64,000 bases of DNA from Actinomycetota bacterium. GTDB lineage: Bacteria; Actinomycetota; Acidimicrobiia; Acidimicrobiales; JAMCPD01. Below are positions 39,718 to 49,653 of the stretch, piece by piece. The stretch is from NCBI GenBank assembly GCA_023379935.1, contig JAMCPD010000022.1:1-64000 (forward strand), written 5' to 3'. Position 1 is the stretch's first letter. The number at the start of each line of letters is the position of its first letter. The notes under the pieces are model-generated. The model made no database searches and had not been told where the DNA came from. It saw only the letters and a list, made by a program, of their open reading frames with translations. Made by a program: the position numbers and the translations under genes.

Positions 39718-40056
39718 ATGTCAATAGATATAACTGCTTCATCTCAACAAGAAGTCGACTGGTTAGGTTCCTATCTCAAAGCACTCGCAGATCCTCTTAG
39801 GTGGCACATCGTAAGGGCTTTAGCCAACGAACAACTTTGTGTGTGTCATTTAGCCAGCCTGCTCAATGTCTCTCAACCACTTGCCAGCCATCACCTTAGA
39901 ATACTGAAAAATTCCGGGTTGGTTGAAACCGAACATTACCGCTATTGGACTTATTATCGTTTGCGGCCCCAAGCCTTAGCCCAACTTGCCAGTATATTTG
40001 CCGGTATGGCAAGTCAAGCACCAACCGAGACAGAACGACGAAGGAGCTGTGATTAA
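39718..40056 (+). CDS. arsR: ArsR-family regulator
   Basis: LADPLRWHIVRALANEQLCVCHLASLLNVSQPLASHHLRILKNSGLV. Confidence 0.93.
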   Translation: MSIDITASSQQEVDWLGSYLKALADPLRWHIVRALANEQLCVCHLASLLNVSQPLASHHLRILKNSGLVETEHYRYWTYYRLRPQALAQLASIFAGMASQAPTETERRRSCD

Positions 40057-40057
40057 A

Positions 40058-40510
40058 GTGCCAACCGAACCAGAAGCGCTCTTCGGATCCACCACCCATA
40101 CAAAGCCGGTGATACTATTTACCTGCATACAAAATGCCGGTCGTTCTCAAATGGCATCTGCTTTTTGCAAGGAACTTCTCAAGGAGGGAGCAGTTTCCAT
40201 CTCTGCCGGTTCAAGACCTGCGGAACATATTCATCCTGAAGTGGTCCAAGCAATGGCCGAGGTAGGCATCAACTTAAAAGCATACAAGCCGCAATCATTC
40301 CAGGAGATAGGTATTAACACAGCCGACATAGTAGTGACAATGGGATGCGGCGAAGCCTGTCCCGTTATCCCCTCACAACGCCATATCGAATGGGATATTC
40401 CCGACCCAATCGGAAAATCTCTTGAAGAAGTACGGGTTATTAGAGACGAGATAAAGCGGAAGGTTAAAGAACTGGTAGCTGATATTCGGGAGTTTGACCG
40501 GCGAAGTTAA
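40058..40510 (+). CDS. arsC: Arsenate reductase, LMW-phosphatase type
   Basis: ILFTCIQNAGRSQMASAF, VVTMGCGEACPVIP; start set after the arsR stop. Confidence 0.9.
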   Translation: MPTEPEALFGSTTHTKPVILFTCIQNAGRSQMASAFCKELLKEGAVSISAGSRPAEHIHPEVVQAMAEVGINLKAYKPQSFQEIGINTADIVVTMGCGEACPVIPSQRHIEWDIPDPIGKSLEEVRVIRDEIKRKVKELVADIREFDRRS

Positions 40511-40521
40511 ACTAGGCAGGT

Positions 40522-41424
40522 TCACTTCAAAGCCGTACGAATTTGTGCTATTACCGCAGAATAGTCCAGGTCGCCCATACCATTTTTCAAAGCATCATCA
40601 AACCACGACTTGGCGGCGGGAACCTGACGAAGTTGAACGCCGCGAGCCAAAGCGGCTTCCGACACCAAGCGAAGATCCTTGCTTCCAAGCTCAAGTCGAA
40701 AATTGGCCAACCAGTTTCCTGACTCTATTTTTTCACGCTTGGTATGTACGCTATGAGCTATGGGGGAAGTTTCAAGCATATCAAGAACCTTATGTAGATC
40801 AAGACCAAATCCATCTCCCAAGGCAAGCGCTTCGCCCAAAGCACACATGATACTCCCAAGTGTGAGATTTACAACCAACTTCATTGCAGCACCCGAACCT
40901 GAACTGCCCATATAAGTAGCAGTTCCAAATACGCCCAACAATTCTGATAAGGATTCAAACGCCTCTCCGTCCCCGCCTGCGAAAATACGCAAACTTCCTT
41001 CGTTTGCCTGAGGAACACTGCCGAGAACCGGAGCATCGACCATAGATACCTCCCGCGGCAAAAGACGGCTCATTTCGTGTATAACATCTGGTCCTACAGT
41101 GGACATCTCTATCCAGGCAGAAGCGCTGGTTGACAACCCGGTTGACAGGCCGGCCACAATACCGTCTGTTCCTTCCGCCACCTCTTTCAAAGCCTCAGGA
41201 GTTGCCAACATCGTTATGACAACATCCGATATTTCAGCAACAAGCCGCGGCGTAGCCGCTTGACTGGCACCTTTTTCAACAAGCGGAATAGCTTTGGAAG
41301 CAGTTCGATTCCATACAACCAGCTCATAACCTGCCCCGACTAACCGATTCGCCATGGGAAAACCCATAAGCCCTAAACCTATAAAACCGATTTTATTGAA
41401 TTGACCTTTTGACATATAAAACAT
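40522..41424 (-). CDS. 3-hydroxyisobutyrate dehydrogenase-like NAD(P) oxidoreductase
   Basis: IGFIGLGLMGFPMANRLVGAGYELVVWNRT. Confidence 0.9.
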   Translation of the reverse strand: MFYMSKGQFNKIGFIGLGLMGFPMANRLVGAGYELVVWNRTASKAIPLVEKGASQAATPRLVAEISDVVITMLATPEALKEVAEGTDGIVAGLSTGLSTSASAWIEMSTVGPDVIHEMSRLLPREVSMVDAPVLGSVPQANEGSLRIFAGGDGEAFESLSELLGVFGTATYMGSSGSGAAMKLVVNLTLGSIMCALGEALALGDGFGLDLHKVLDMLETSPIAHSVHTKREKIESGNWLANFRLELGSKDLRLVSEAALARGVQLRQVPAAKSWFDDALKNGMGDLDYSAVIAQIRTALK

Positions 41425-41462
41425 GCTAGATATGCAACAAGTAATTTGGCAAACCTAAACTG

Positions 41463-41972
41463 TTGTACAATTCTTATATGAATACTACATTAGCCAACCA
41501 AAAACATAACCAATCCCCAATTGAGCCTCTGTTTCGTTACGTTCCACATCCCCATATTGAACAGCGTAAACATTCCAAGCCTCCTTCGGTAGAAGACGAA
41601 CATGTAGGTTTCAATGGACGTCTCGGTGCATCCATCACCAAAGCCGTAGGAACTATGTGGGCATTCTACATTGCCAGTTTTTTCATGGGAGCATGGATGT
41701 TGCTGGCTGAAGTAAAGGTAATAACTTTTGATCCATATCCGTTCGCCTTTCTTCTCTTCCTAGGTAATATCGTCCAGCTTCTGTTAATGTTCGTCATCAT
41801 GGTTGGGCAACAGGTTTTAGGGGCATCTTCTGACAAACGGGCGATTCAAACCTATACCGATGCAGAAACTATTCTCCATGAATGTATGCAGCTTCAAGCA
41901 CACTTACAAGCACAGGATAAAATACTGCAAAACCTGCTAACTGACAATAAGACTGAACAGACTGCACAGTAA
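41463..41972 (+). CDS. DUF1003-family membrane protein
   Basis: GTMWAFYIASFFMGAWML...FDPYPFAFLLFLGNIVQLLLMFVIMVGQQV. Confidence 0.8.
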   Translation: MYNSYMNTTLANQKHNQSPIEPLFRYVPHPHIEQRKHSKPPSVEDEHVGFNGRLGASITKAVGTMWAFYIASFFMGAWMLLAEVKVITFDPYPFAFLLFLGNIVQLLLMFVIMVGQQVLGASSDKRAIQTYTDAETILHECMQLQAHLQAQDKILQNLLTDNKTEQTAQ

Positions 41973-42053
41973 GGTATAACAGCCACAGAAAAACAGTTTT
42001 AGCAGCGGAGGAGGAAGAATCGGCTTTAATCAGTTGCGAAAGTTGAAAGCGTC

Positions 42054-42121
42054 GCCCATTCGTAATAAATGCCCATTCGTAATAAGTGCCCATTCGTAAT
42101 AAATGCCCATTCGTAATAAAT
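42054..42121. repeat. Four tandem copies of a 17-bp unit GCCCATTCGTAATAAAT
   Basis: Units at 42054, 42071 (one mismatch), 42088 and 42105. Confidence 0.97.
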
Positions 42122-42185
42122 GCTCAGTATGGGCAAACCACGTCCGGTTTTTACCAAATGTTTTTAAAACCACTTAGACAGCCAT

Positions 42186-42227
42186 AAAAAAGAAGGGTCG
42201 ACCCGAAAGGGCCGACTCCAACCTTCC
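42186..42227 (-). terminator. Rho-independent terminator downstream of tRNA-fMet
   Basis: GAAGG..GTCGGCCC-TTTC-GGGTCGAC..CTTC hairpin followed by T6 on the minus strand. Confidence 0.8.
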
Positions 42228-42235
42228 TATTTAAT

Positions 42236-42312
<77 letters not shown>

Positions 42313-42442
42313 CCTGCATAAATATTATACCTATTTATATAACTATATTAGCAAACTTTATTTAAATAAGCAAGCGGTCGGAAAAAACAGTACCGGATAC
42401 GGCCGGGAACCATCGGATAAGCTTTTTCCCATTTTTAAAATT

Positions 42443-45391
42443 TCACGCAGAATTCGGCGGAATGGTAGTAGTAGTAGTAGTAGTAGATGTGGTGGCGGTG
42501 AGCAGCTTGTTCGCTTGAACTATCAAAGAATCCATTTGATTTATATCAGCCTGATATGCCCCCAAGTTTCCTCCGCTCAATGCTGATTGGGCTTGTGTAT
42601 ACAAAGACTGAGCTTGGACAAGCAGTTGAGTTACGTTGCCAGGCGGAAGGGAGGTTGGGGTTGTCGAAGACGGTGGAGTGGAAGTGCCGGAGCTAAGTCC
42701 CGGAACCGGTGCATTGAATACACCCGCCAAAGCCTGAGCCAAGGTGGCTCCCATTGCGGCTTGGCTTCCATACACAGCTATTACCTCTTTCAACTCGGGT
42801 AAGGCATTACCGGAAGAAACGACATATAGAGGGCGTATATACAAAATTGATTGATGAATAGGGAGCATCAATACAGTGCCCAAGTTGACTACCGAGCCGT
42901 GAGAGTCCAGCAGACTGATCTCTTGAGATATACTGGCTACCTGCTCAATGCGGGCATCTATCAAAGACGGTCCGTCTATCGACTGATCTGGTGGAGTAAA
43001 ATATGCTGTCAGTTGCCCATAATTAGTAGGTCCACTACCGGCAACTAAAAACCCGCTCAAAGTCTGTAATCGTCCGGATGCCGACACCGGCACAAAAGGT
43101 TCGATTATATCAAAAGACAAGTTGGTCTCACCGGGTAAACGCATAACTTGGTATACAGGCGACATGGGCACAGGAGTGCTTGGTCCTGTCGGGATACCCT
43201 GGGAGTTGGTCGGAGTATTGAAAGCTGGACCGCCTGACGGTGAAGTGGATGCAGCCGGTGAAAGCGCCCAGGCATCACCGGCATTATAGAAATTACCGGC
43301 TTGGACTATGTGATAACGCCCATACATTGACGCCTCTACGGTAAATAAATCCTGAGGATAACGCAGGTGCTGAAGCAAAGCCGCACTCATTTTCGATGCC
43401 GGAGTGAACAAATGAGGAAAAGCTTTCTCGTATGCCTGGATAATTGGATCATGAGGATCTGTGACATAAAAGGTCATCTTGCCACTATAAGCATTTGTGA
43501 CAACCTTCACAGAGTTGCGAACATAGTCGAATGGCTCATTCAAGCCGCTGTTAGGGTTGAGAGCAATAGTATTTGCCTCTTGAGAATAAGGATACCAGTT
43601 GGTAGTCGTATAGGCATTTTGCACCCAGTAAATACCACCATTTAAAATGACAGGATAAGGGTTTGAACCAAAGTGCAAAAATGGTGCCGCCTTTTCTGCG
43701 CGGGCTTGGATATTGCGCACAAACATCATGCGCGAATGAGATGTGATAAGACCAGAAAATAGTATGTTGACATCAGAAAATCGCAAGGCGAAAGCCGCTT
43801 TGTTGATAAAAGAACCAACCGGTACACCTCCGGTCCCCGTGTAATGGCTCTCCTGGTTATTGCCATTTTTTAACTGATAGTCTATTTCGGGCTGTTTGGT
43901 GTCCACTATCGCATAAGGCATTGATCCTGTACCATAATAAGCTGAGGGTTGGGTTAGGGTAGGAAATCCGCTATTGGACGTAGGCGGCACATCCTTTAAG
44001 ATAAGTTGAGGATTCCCCGATGGAGTCGCGGCATTGGCTTGAGCTACAACTGCACCATAGCCATGTGTATACTGTAAATGAACATTGACCCAAGAGGTTT
44101 GGGGCAAATCAGCTGAATCAATCTGGCGAACACCTACAACTACAGGGGTTAGTTGTCCGCCAACCATATAACGATCAACAGCCAAAGTATTGAACTGGTA
44201 ATAAGAACGAATATCTTGAAGCTTTTGAAAAGTTGCATTGGTAAGACTTGGATCCCATAAACGGGCTGCCGCTAATGTATTCGCATATTGGCCGGCCGTG
44301 TTGGCATTCAAAGAGTTGCTACCTGAAAATGGGACATTCACAATGTGATTCAGTCCATATGCTGTGCGCGTTGCGGCTATGTTTCTGGATATGTAAGGGC
44401 TTTCTAAGACATCCTGAGCGGGAAGTACTTTAAAACGATGTATCAGTGCTGGGTATATAACACCTACAACCAGGGCTACAAAGGCCCAAAGCCCTACAGC
44501 AATAACGGGCAGTACCCAACCACGACGCTTGATGTTCAAGAGGAGTATAACACCAGAAGCTAGGGATATCCACACCAAAAGCTCCAGTGCGGGCAGGTTG
44601 TAATGGACGGCAGTATAACCGGCACCATTGACAAAACCATTACGCGATATATCCAACGAAAATCCCTGCAAATAATATCCCCCCGCCTTGGTTAACGCAA
44701 TAAGCCCCAATATAACCGACAAGTGAGCTTTTACTGCAGGAGTTACTCTTTCATGCTGGTCTTGTGGCCTTATTCCGCCGTTGAAGTAATAGATCACCCC
44801 AATAACAACCGCGGTAAGCGCCAAAGCGGCCAAGGTCCAGTTCACCACAAAAGATTCAAAAGGCAGTTTAAAAACAAAATAGCCTATATTCCTATGGAAC
44901 TGCGGATCTGTAGCTGAGAAGGAAGTCGCGTGGGTGAAAAGAATCCACTGCCGCCACTCTCCAATAGCGCTGGCACCAACCAATAACGCAAAAATTGCCG
45001 CTACTACGGTACGTATCAACTTGGCCCGCGGAGTAACAAATGCCTGATAACGTTGGACCAACTCATCGACAGGGGTAATTAATGCATTTTTGAAAGAAAC
45101 CTTGTCCGCCACGGCTAGATTAACCCATAGAAAGATAAAGAAGGATAGTATGAATATAACGCCAAGCTCAAACTTCGCAGCAATTAACCCTGTCCAAACT
45201 CCTACTTGATGAACGGACCCAAACCATAGGTAATCCGTGTAAAAACCGGCAATATTGCTAAGGAAAATAAGCCCAAATAAAACGACGATAATAGCAACGA
45301 TTATCCAGATACGCCTACGTGACATACCGGTTGGACGTATACGTTGAACATTAGGTCGCCTTGATTGGAAATTGCCTGGGGAAGAACGCAT
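42443..45391 (-). CDS. UPF0182-family large membrane protein
   Basis: 982 aa, N-terminal TM segments, FYTDYLWFGSVHQVGVWTG...VDRYMVGGQLTPVVVGVRQI; repeat-encoded Thr-rich tail. Confidence 0.88.
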   Translation of the reverse strand: MRSSPGNFQSRRPNVQRIRPTGMSRRRIWIIVAIIVVLFGLIFLSNIAGFYTDYLWFGSVHQVGVWTGLIAAKFELGVIFILSFFIFLWVNLAVADKVSFKNALITPVDELVQRYQAFVTPRAKLIRTVVAAIFALLVGASAIGEWRQWILFTHATSFSATDPQFHRNIGYFVFKLPFESFVVNWTLAALALTAVVIGVIYYFNGGIRPQDQHERVTPAVKAHLSVILGLIALTKAGGYYLQGFSLDISRNGFVNGAGYTAVHYNLPALELLVWISLASGVILLLNIKRRGWVLPVIAVGLWAFVALVVGVIYPALIHRFKVLPAQDVLESPYISRNIAATRTAYGLNHIVNVPFSGSNSLNANTAGQYANTLAAARLWDPSLTNATFQKLQDIRSYYQFNTLAVDRYMVGGQLTPVVVGVRQIDSADLPQTSWVNVHLQYTHGYGAVVAQANAATPSGNPQLILKDVPPTSNSGFPTLTQPSAYYGTGSMPYAIVDTKQPEIDYQLKNGNNQESHYTGTGGVPVGSFINKAAFALRFSDVNILFSGLITSHSRMMFVRNIQARAEKAAPFLHFGSNPYPVILNGGIYWVQNAYTTTNWYPYSQEANTIALNPNSGLNEPFDYVRNSVKVVTNAYSGKMTFYVTDPHDPIIQAYEKAFPHLFTPASKMSAALLQHLRYPQDLFTVEASMYGRYHIVQAGNFYNAGDAWALSPAASTSPSGGPAFNTPTNSQGIPTGPSTPVPMSPVYQVMRLPGETNLSFDIIEPFVPVSASGRLQTLSGFLVAGSGPTNYGQLTAYFTPPDQSIDGPSLIDARIEQVASISQEISLLDSHGSVVNLGTVLMLPIHQSILYIRPLYVVSSGNALPELKEVIAVYGSQAAMGATLAQALAGVFNAPVPGLSSGTSTPPSSTTPTSLPPGNVTQLLVQAQSLYTQAQSALSGGNLGAYQADINQMDSLIVQANKLLTATTSTTTTTTTIPPNSA

Positions 45392-45481
45392 TAATAATAT
45401 CTTACGTCAACAATGCACATATGCAACGTCAACTGCTAATCTTTTCATGAAAAAATAACTCTCGCTTACTTTAATGTTGGT

Positions 45482-47371
45482 TTATGTCCGCTGTTGCTGT
45501 AACAATAAACACCGACATCCTGTATGTGCGGGAGGATGGATATGCCCGGTCGGATATTGCTTGTGGGGCGACAGCGGGCCTGCCAAGTAGTTATCTTCAC
45601 AGTCCGGGCACAACAAAGCATCATCATCGACAATCCACCTGAAAACTGTTTTTTTGTTGGCCGCACCAAGCTGAGCAGAGGAAAAAGCTGTAATGCAATA
45701 GTCCATAACTACCCTCTCCAACCGTTCAGCGCGCCACTGACGGTATATTGAGTTCACATGATCAACCACGTTTACAGCCTCGCTGTTTACAGTATCGCCG
45801 GCGTTGTCATCATCAAAAATACCGGCATTGTTATTATCTAGAAAACTTGATATCCCCTCGGCAAGCGAACGTTGCACCCCCGTAACAAGTTCGTATGTAA
45901 GCTCACGCGCTAAGTGCAAAATCTCAGGGATGGCAAAGTCAACCGGTTCACTATCTAAGGCTCCCTTATCGCCAAGCATGAAGGTTTTTCCGCTGTGTGC
46001 CGCTCTTGCCAGAAACTCAGCAATGGTCTTGTAGTACCGCTCCTCTTGATGTTTTACTGTGTCCAATATCTCTGTACTCCATTTGCCGTTGTTGATTCTC
46101 AATTGATCCAACATCTCATTCTGATCGTCTTGGAGTAAACGTTTTAACTTACGCAGTAAAGTCGTAGCCACAGGCGTTAAAAGATCATTTCTGGTTTGCA
46201 ACTCTTGCTGATGGAGATCATCCGCTTGATCTTGGTCCGTATCCAGATTCGCTTCATCAAGATCAGAATCAGCCGCATCTAGGCCCACCACATCAATACC
46301 TTGGACTGGATCATCAACAGCTTGATCGGCGGAATCAGTACTGTTGGTATCTGCATCATTCAAGTTTTCTTTGAGAGGTTGGGCCTCTTTCAGGCGTAAA
46401 AATATGCTTTCCACTCTCGTTGCAACTTCCATCGTATCTGTGGCTACTCCCGAGATCTTCGTCTCCGCAACCTCCATCTCCTGGAATCCGGGGTTTTCAG
46501 CCATCCCATCCATAGCGGTAACAGAAGTTTTAACCATGCGATCTGTTTCAGCTTCAGTCCCCTTGTCCGATAAGGAACCTCCTTGGGACTCCGATAAGAG
46601 CAGTGAATCCAACTTGGGCGAAACTTGTTGACCGGCCTCTAAGGCACTTACGCGGGCTCTTTCCTCCGCTGTTTCGAGCTCCAGACTCACTCTCTCAACC
46701 AGACGTCTAACCTCACTAACAGCCTCCCACAGACTCTCCCGCCCTGCCCGCAACTGCTCAATTTGCAGTGAGAGTGCCCTGCGCCGTTTGGTTAAATCAT
46801 GTAAGACCTTTGCTCTTTCATCTTGTGCCTCTTTAACCATTTGCCTGGTCTCATCTTGAACTGTTTGAAGTATCACATCTCTTTCTTTCTGGGCACTTTG
46901 GATCAACAAACCTGCTTCCTCTTCCGCCTCTCTCTTGGCTTGTGCAACCGACCTTTCCACCTCTCTATTTTTATCTCCCAAGACAGCGGCGGCGGCCATG
47001 CGAATCCCTTCACTTTCCTCTTCCGCCTCTTGGAGTAGGCGAGCCGCATCCCTTTCTGCTTTACTTGTGATTTCTCTTGCCGTATCGCGGGCACTGCGTA
47101 AAATTTTAGCCGCCTCCTGCCCTAAAATCTCCAGAAGCGAGTCTTCATCAGTGGGCATAGCATTAAATGAACGCTGTAGGCTGGCTAACTGCTCAGATGT
47201 TTCCTTTTCTTTTTTGACAACTATTGCAAACTGTCTTGCAACCTGGCTCAAAAAGGCGCGCACCTGTGCGGGATCAAAGCCGCGGCGTACGGTGGGAAAC
47301 TCTTTTTGTTCTATCTCTTCAACATCTATTGTCAGTTTTGTTGACAGCGCTACAATACGATCTTCAGCCAT
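45482..47371 (-). CDS. DivIVA-domain coiled-coil protein with C-terminal phage Mu F-like zinc-motif domain
   Basis: N-term: VEEIEQKEFPTVRRGFDPAQVRAFLSQVARQF. C-term: VNSIYRQWRAERLERVVMDYCITAFSSAQLGAANKKTVFRWIVDDDALLCPDCEDNYLAGPLSPHKQYPTGHIHPPAHTGCRCLLL. Confidence 0.8.
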   Translation of the reverse strand: MAEDRIVALSTKLTIDVEEIEQKEFPTVRRGFDPAQVRAFLSQVARQFAIVVKKEKETSEQLASLQRSFNAMPTDEDSLLEILGQEAAKILRSARDTAREITSKAERDAARLLQEAEEESEGIRMAAAAVLGDKNREVERSVAQAKREAEEEAGLLIQSAQKERDVILQTVQDETRQMVKEAQDERAKVLHDLTKRRRALSLQIEQLRAGRESLWEAVSEVRRLVERVSLELETAEERARVSALEAGQQVSPKLDSLLLSESQGGSLSDKGTEAETDRMVKTSVTAMDGMAENPGFQEMEVAETKISGVATDTMEVATRVESIFLRLKEAQPLKENLNDADTNSTDSADQAVDDPVQGIDVVGLDAADSDLDEANLDTDQDQADDLHQQELQTRNDLLTPVATTLLRKLKRLLQDDQNEMLDQLRINNGKWSTEILDTVKHQEERYYKTIAEFLARAAHSGKTFMLGDKGALDSEPVDFAIPEILHLARELTYELVTGVQRSLAEGISSFLDNNNAGIFDDDNAGDTVNSEAVNVVDHVNSIYRQWRAERLERVVMDYCITAFSSAQLGAANKKTVFRWIVDDDALLCPDCEDNYLAGPLSPHKQYPTGHIHPPAHTGCRCLLLQQQRT

Positions 47372-47479
47372 TTTAAATCTCTACTATCCTTTTGTACTGT
47401 TATACTACTTGCAACAGCAACTACACCGGCTACTTCCATCATTCTTATATACTATACTTGTTCCCGGCCACTACTATAT

Positions 47480-48532
47480 TTAACTAACAATTTTACACGT
47501 GTGAACGTTTAAATGCCCGTGTTGGGACAGTAAATAAGTAAGCGCCTGATCCAAGGAGGATACGGGAACCACTTTTAGATCTTTGCCGGCTTTTGATTTG
47601 GCTTTAGCATACTCATCCGGGGGTACAAAAAATATTTGTGCTCCCGCATTATCCACAGCCACAGTTTTTTCTGCTATACCGCCTATCGGCCCAACCTGCC
47701 CATTAAAACTTATCGTACCGGTAGCAGCAACCTTCTTGCCTCCTGTCAAACCACCGCCACCGAGTTGATCAATCAATCCTAAGGTAAAGGCAAGCCCTGC
47801 CGACGGACCTCCAATGTCTTGTGTATCAATAGAAACGGGAAACGGGAAGTTGAACTTTAACCAACTAAGAAGATATACCCCTATAAACGGAACCTTCTTG
47901 GAATTGACAACTTTAGATGTCGGCATTACTTGCACATACGTCAACTTCTTGCTTTTGGGAAAACGAACTCCTAAGTCAATCGGCGCAGAAAGCGGAGAAC
48001 TAGATATGCGAGAGGATACTTCTTGCAGCGTCAAGGTAGGCTTTTTATTAACAGAAACGATTATTTCGCCAACCTTCAACGTAGAAAAAGCAGGCGAGTT
48101 GGCAAGCGTCTGATATATCATAGCCCCTTGAGGGCGTACCGACACTGGATAGCATAGTTTTTTAAGTGCTACAAACTCCGCTATCTGCTTTGAAAATGCC
48201 ATTTGCACCAGACTTTGAGCGTCAAGCTCCGAAGACGGCATGGTACCAAGAATTTCATTTGATTTAACGATTTGCATATTCGAATTTAAAATATCGGGCA
48301 GATAACTGATCAACCTAACCCGTGATATGGCTACGTCCACCATCATGACCTCCCCTTTCAACTTGTGAGACTTATCGGCCGGTAAGACAATCATCTTCTC
48401 CACGCTTGTTGCGTTCCCGGGCGCAAGCGCATAATAGGGCAGCTCAATTAAAGAAGCTACTTCGATCAGAATAATTAAAACGATCCCACCCATAAAAATC
48501 CACGGAAGTCTATGATATTTAGGCATGGGCAT
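47480..48532 (-). CDS. PDZ/Lon-like S16 protease (YlbL/Rv3194c type)
   Basis: DTQDIGGPSAGLAFTLGLID (Ser), GQVGPIGGIAEKTVAVDNAGAQIFFVP (Lys); N-terminal TM. Confidence 0.9.
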   Translation of the reverse strand: MPMPKYHRLPWIFMGGIVLIILIEVASLIELPYYALAPGNATSVEKMIVLPADKSHKLKGEVMMVDVAISRVRLISYLPDILNSNMQIVKSNEILGTMPSSELDAQSLVQMAFSKQIAEFVALKKLCYPVSVRPQGAMIYQTLANSPAFSTLKVGEIIVSVNKKPTLTLQEVSSRISSSPLSAPIDLGVRFPKSKKLTYVQVMPTSKVVNSKKVPFIGVYLLSWLKFNFPFPVSIDTQDIGGPSAGLAFTLGLIDQLGGGGLTGGKKVAATGTISFNGQVGPIGGIAEKTVAVDNAGAQIFFVPPDEYAKAKSKAGKDLKVVPVSSLDQALTYLLSQHGHLNVHTCKIVS

Positions 48533-49535
48533 AGAGTTTTCTTGCTCCCTTCATCCTCCAATATCTCATAATACCTGCCAATACATACTCAGATGAGACT
48601 ACAGGCATGTGGACCGGAAGGGAAGTTGACTCAGCCAAAAGCTCAGGGAAACCTTTGAGTAGTGCAGTTCCACCACCAATCCATATTCCAGTAAGTGAAA
48701 TATCCTCAAGAAGTTCTTCGGAGGTTTCCAAAAGACACTTGTGAGCAGTTTGGAGAGTTTGAGATAACTTATCTTGACAAATTTCCAGAAGCTCTTTGGC
48801 GGGAATGTCAATAACACGCGGGCGCCCCCAAACAGAGTCTCTTGCAGATATCCGTATATTCGAACGGTTATCACCTTGTCTAAAACTACTTTGTTGAACG
48901 GAAAAGTCTGTTCCCAGTGCAATTTTAAGCTGCTCTGCCGTCTTTACGGGGATAACCAGTTCATAACGGTCCCGCAAGTAATTGCAGATTGCCATATCAA
49001 TATCTTGACCGCCAACCTCAACTGAAGAAGCGCTAGCTACCTCCCCCAAGCACACCACAGCGGCTTCACTAAGCCCTCCTCCAATCTCCATCACCATCCT
49101 CCCCCCAATCTCAGTCCGTGATATCCCAACCCCAAGCGCCATGGCCACAGGCCTTTTGACAAAGCGAACTTTTTTGACGCCACCCTTGGATAACACCTTA
49201 CGCACCATGTCGTATGTTGTTTTATTGGCCACAGCCGGCAAACACATCGACACCCTGACAGACCCTATTTTCGGTGTACCCACTTTTTTCAAAAGCAACC
49301 GGAGAAACCCGGTCGCAACCTCACAATCATCTATCATGCCCCTTCTCAAAGGATAAACGCATCTAAAATAACCTTGTGTGCGACCTAGGATACTCCATGC
49401 ATCATTGCCAATGGCCACAACTTCGTCCTTTCTTATATCTACAGCTGCCACCGTCGGTATTTTCAAAAAAGCTTTAATGTAGTTTCCGTATACCGATGTG
49501 GTAGTTGTGCCAATATCTAAAATCAACTCTTTCAA
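48519..49535 (-). CDS. Divergent MreB-like actin-fold protein
   Basis: LDIGTTTTSVYG, AIGNDAWSILGRTQGYFRCVYPLRRGMIDDCEVATGFLRLLLKKV, MVMEIGGGLSEAAVV, IWIGGGTALLKGFPELLAE. Confidence 0.85.
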   Translation of the reverse strand: MKELILDIGTTTTSVYGNYIKAFLKIPTVAAVDIRKDEVVAIGNDAWSILGRTQGYFRCVYPLRRGMIDDCEVATGFLRLLLKKVGTPKIGSVRVSMCLPAVANKTTYDMVRKVLSKGGVKKVRFVKRPVAMALGVGISRTEIGGRMVMEIGGGLSEAAVVCLGEVASASSVEVGGQDIDMAICNYLRDRYELVIPVKTAEQLKIALGTDFSVQQSSFRQGDNRSNIRISARDSVWGRPRVIDIPAKELLEICQDKLSQTLQTAHKCLLETSEELLEDISLTGIWIGGGTALLKGFPELLAESTSLPVHMPVVSSEYVLAGIMRYWRMKGARKLYAHA

Positions 49536-49653
49536 TCCAAAAATCTCCTTTCTGCAGGTTTTTTAGAGCTTCATTCACAGCTCCATTTACAATTATGCCT
49601 CAGAAAACAGACCGACACCCCATAAAGCAAAATAAGAGTTAATCTGGATACTG

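Noticed and set aside
42054-42121. Possible short CRISPR array
   Set aside because: Units are directly abutting 17-mers with no spacers and no cas genes nearby.
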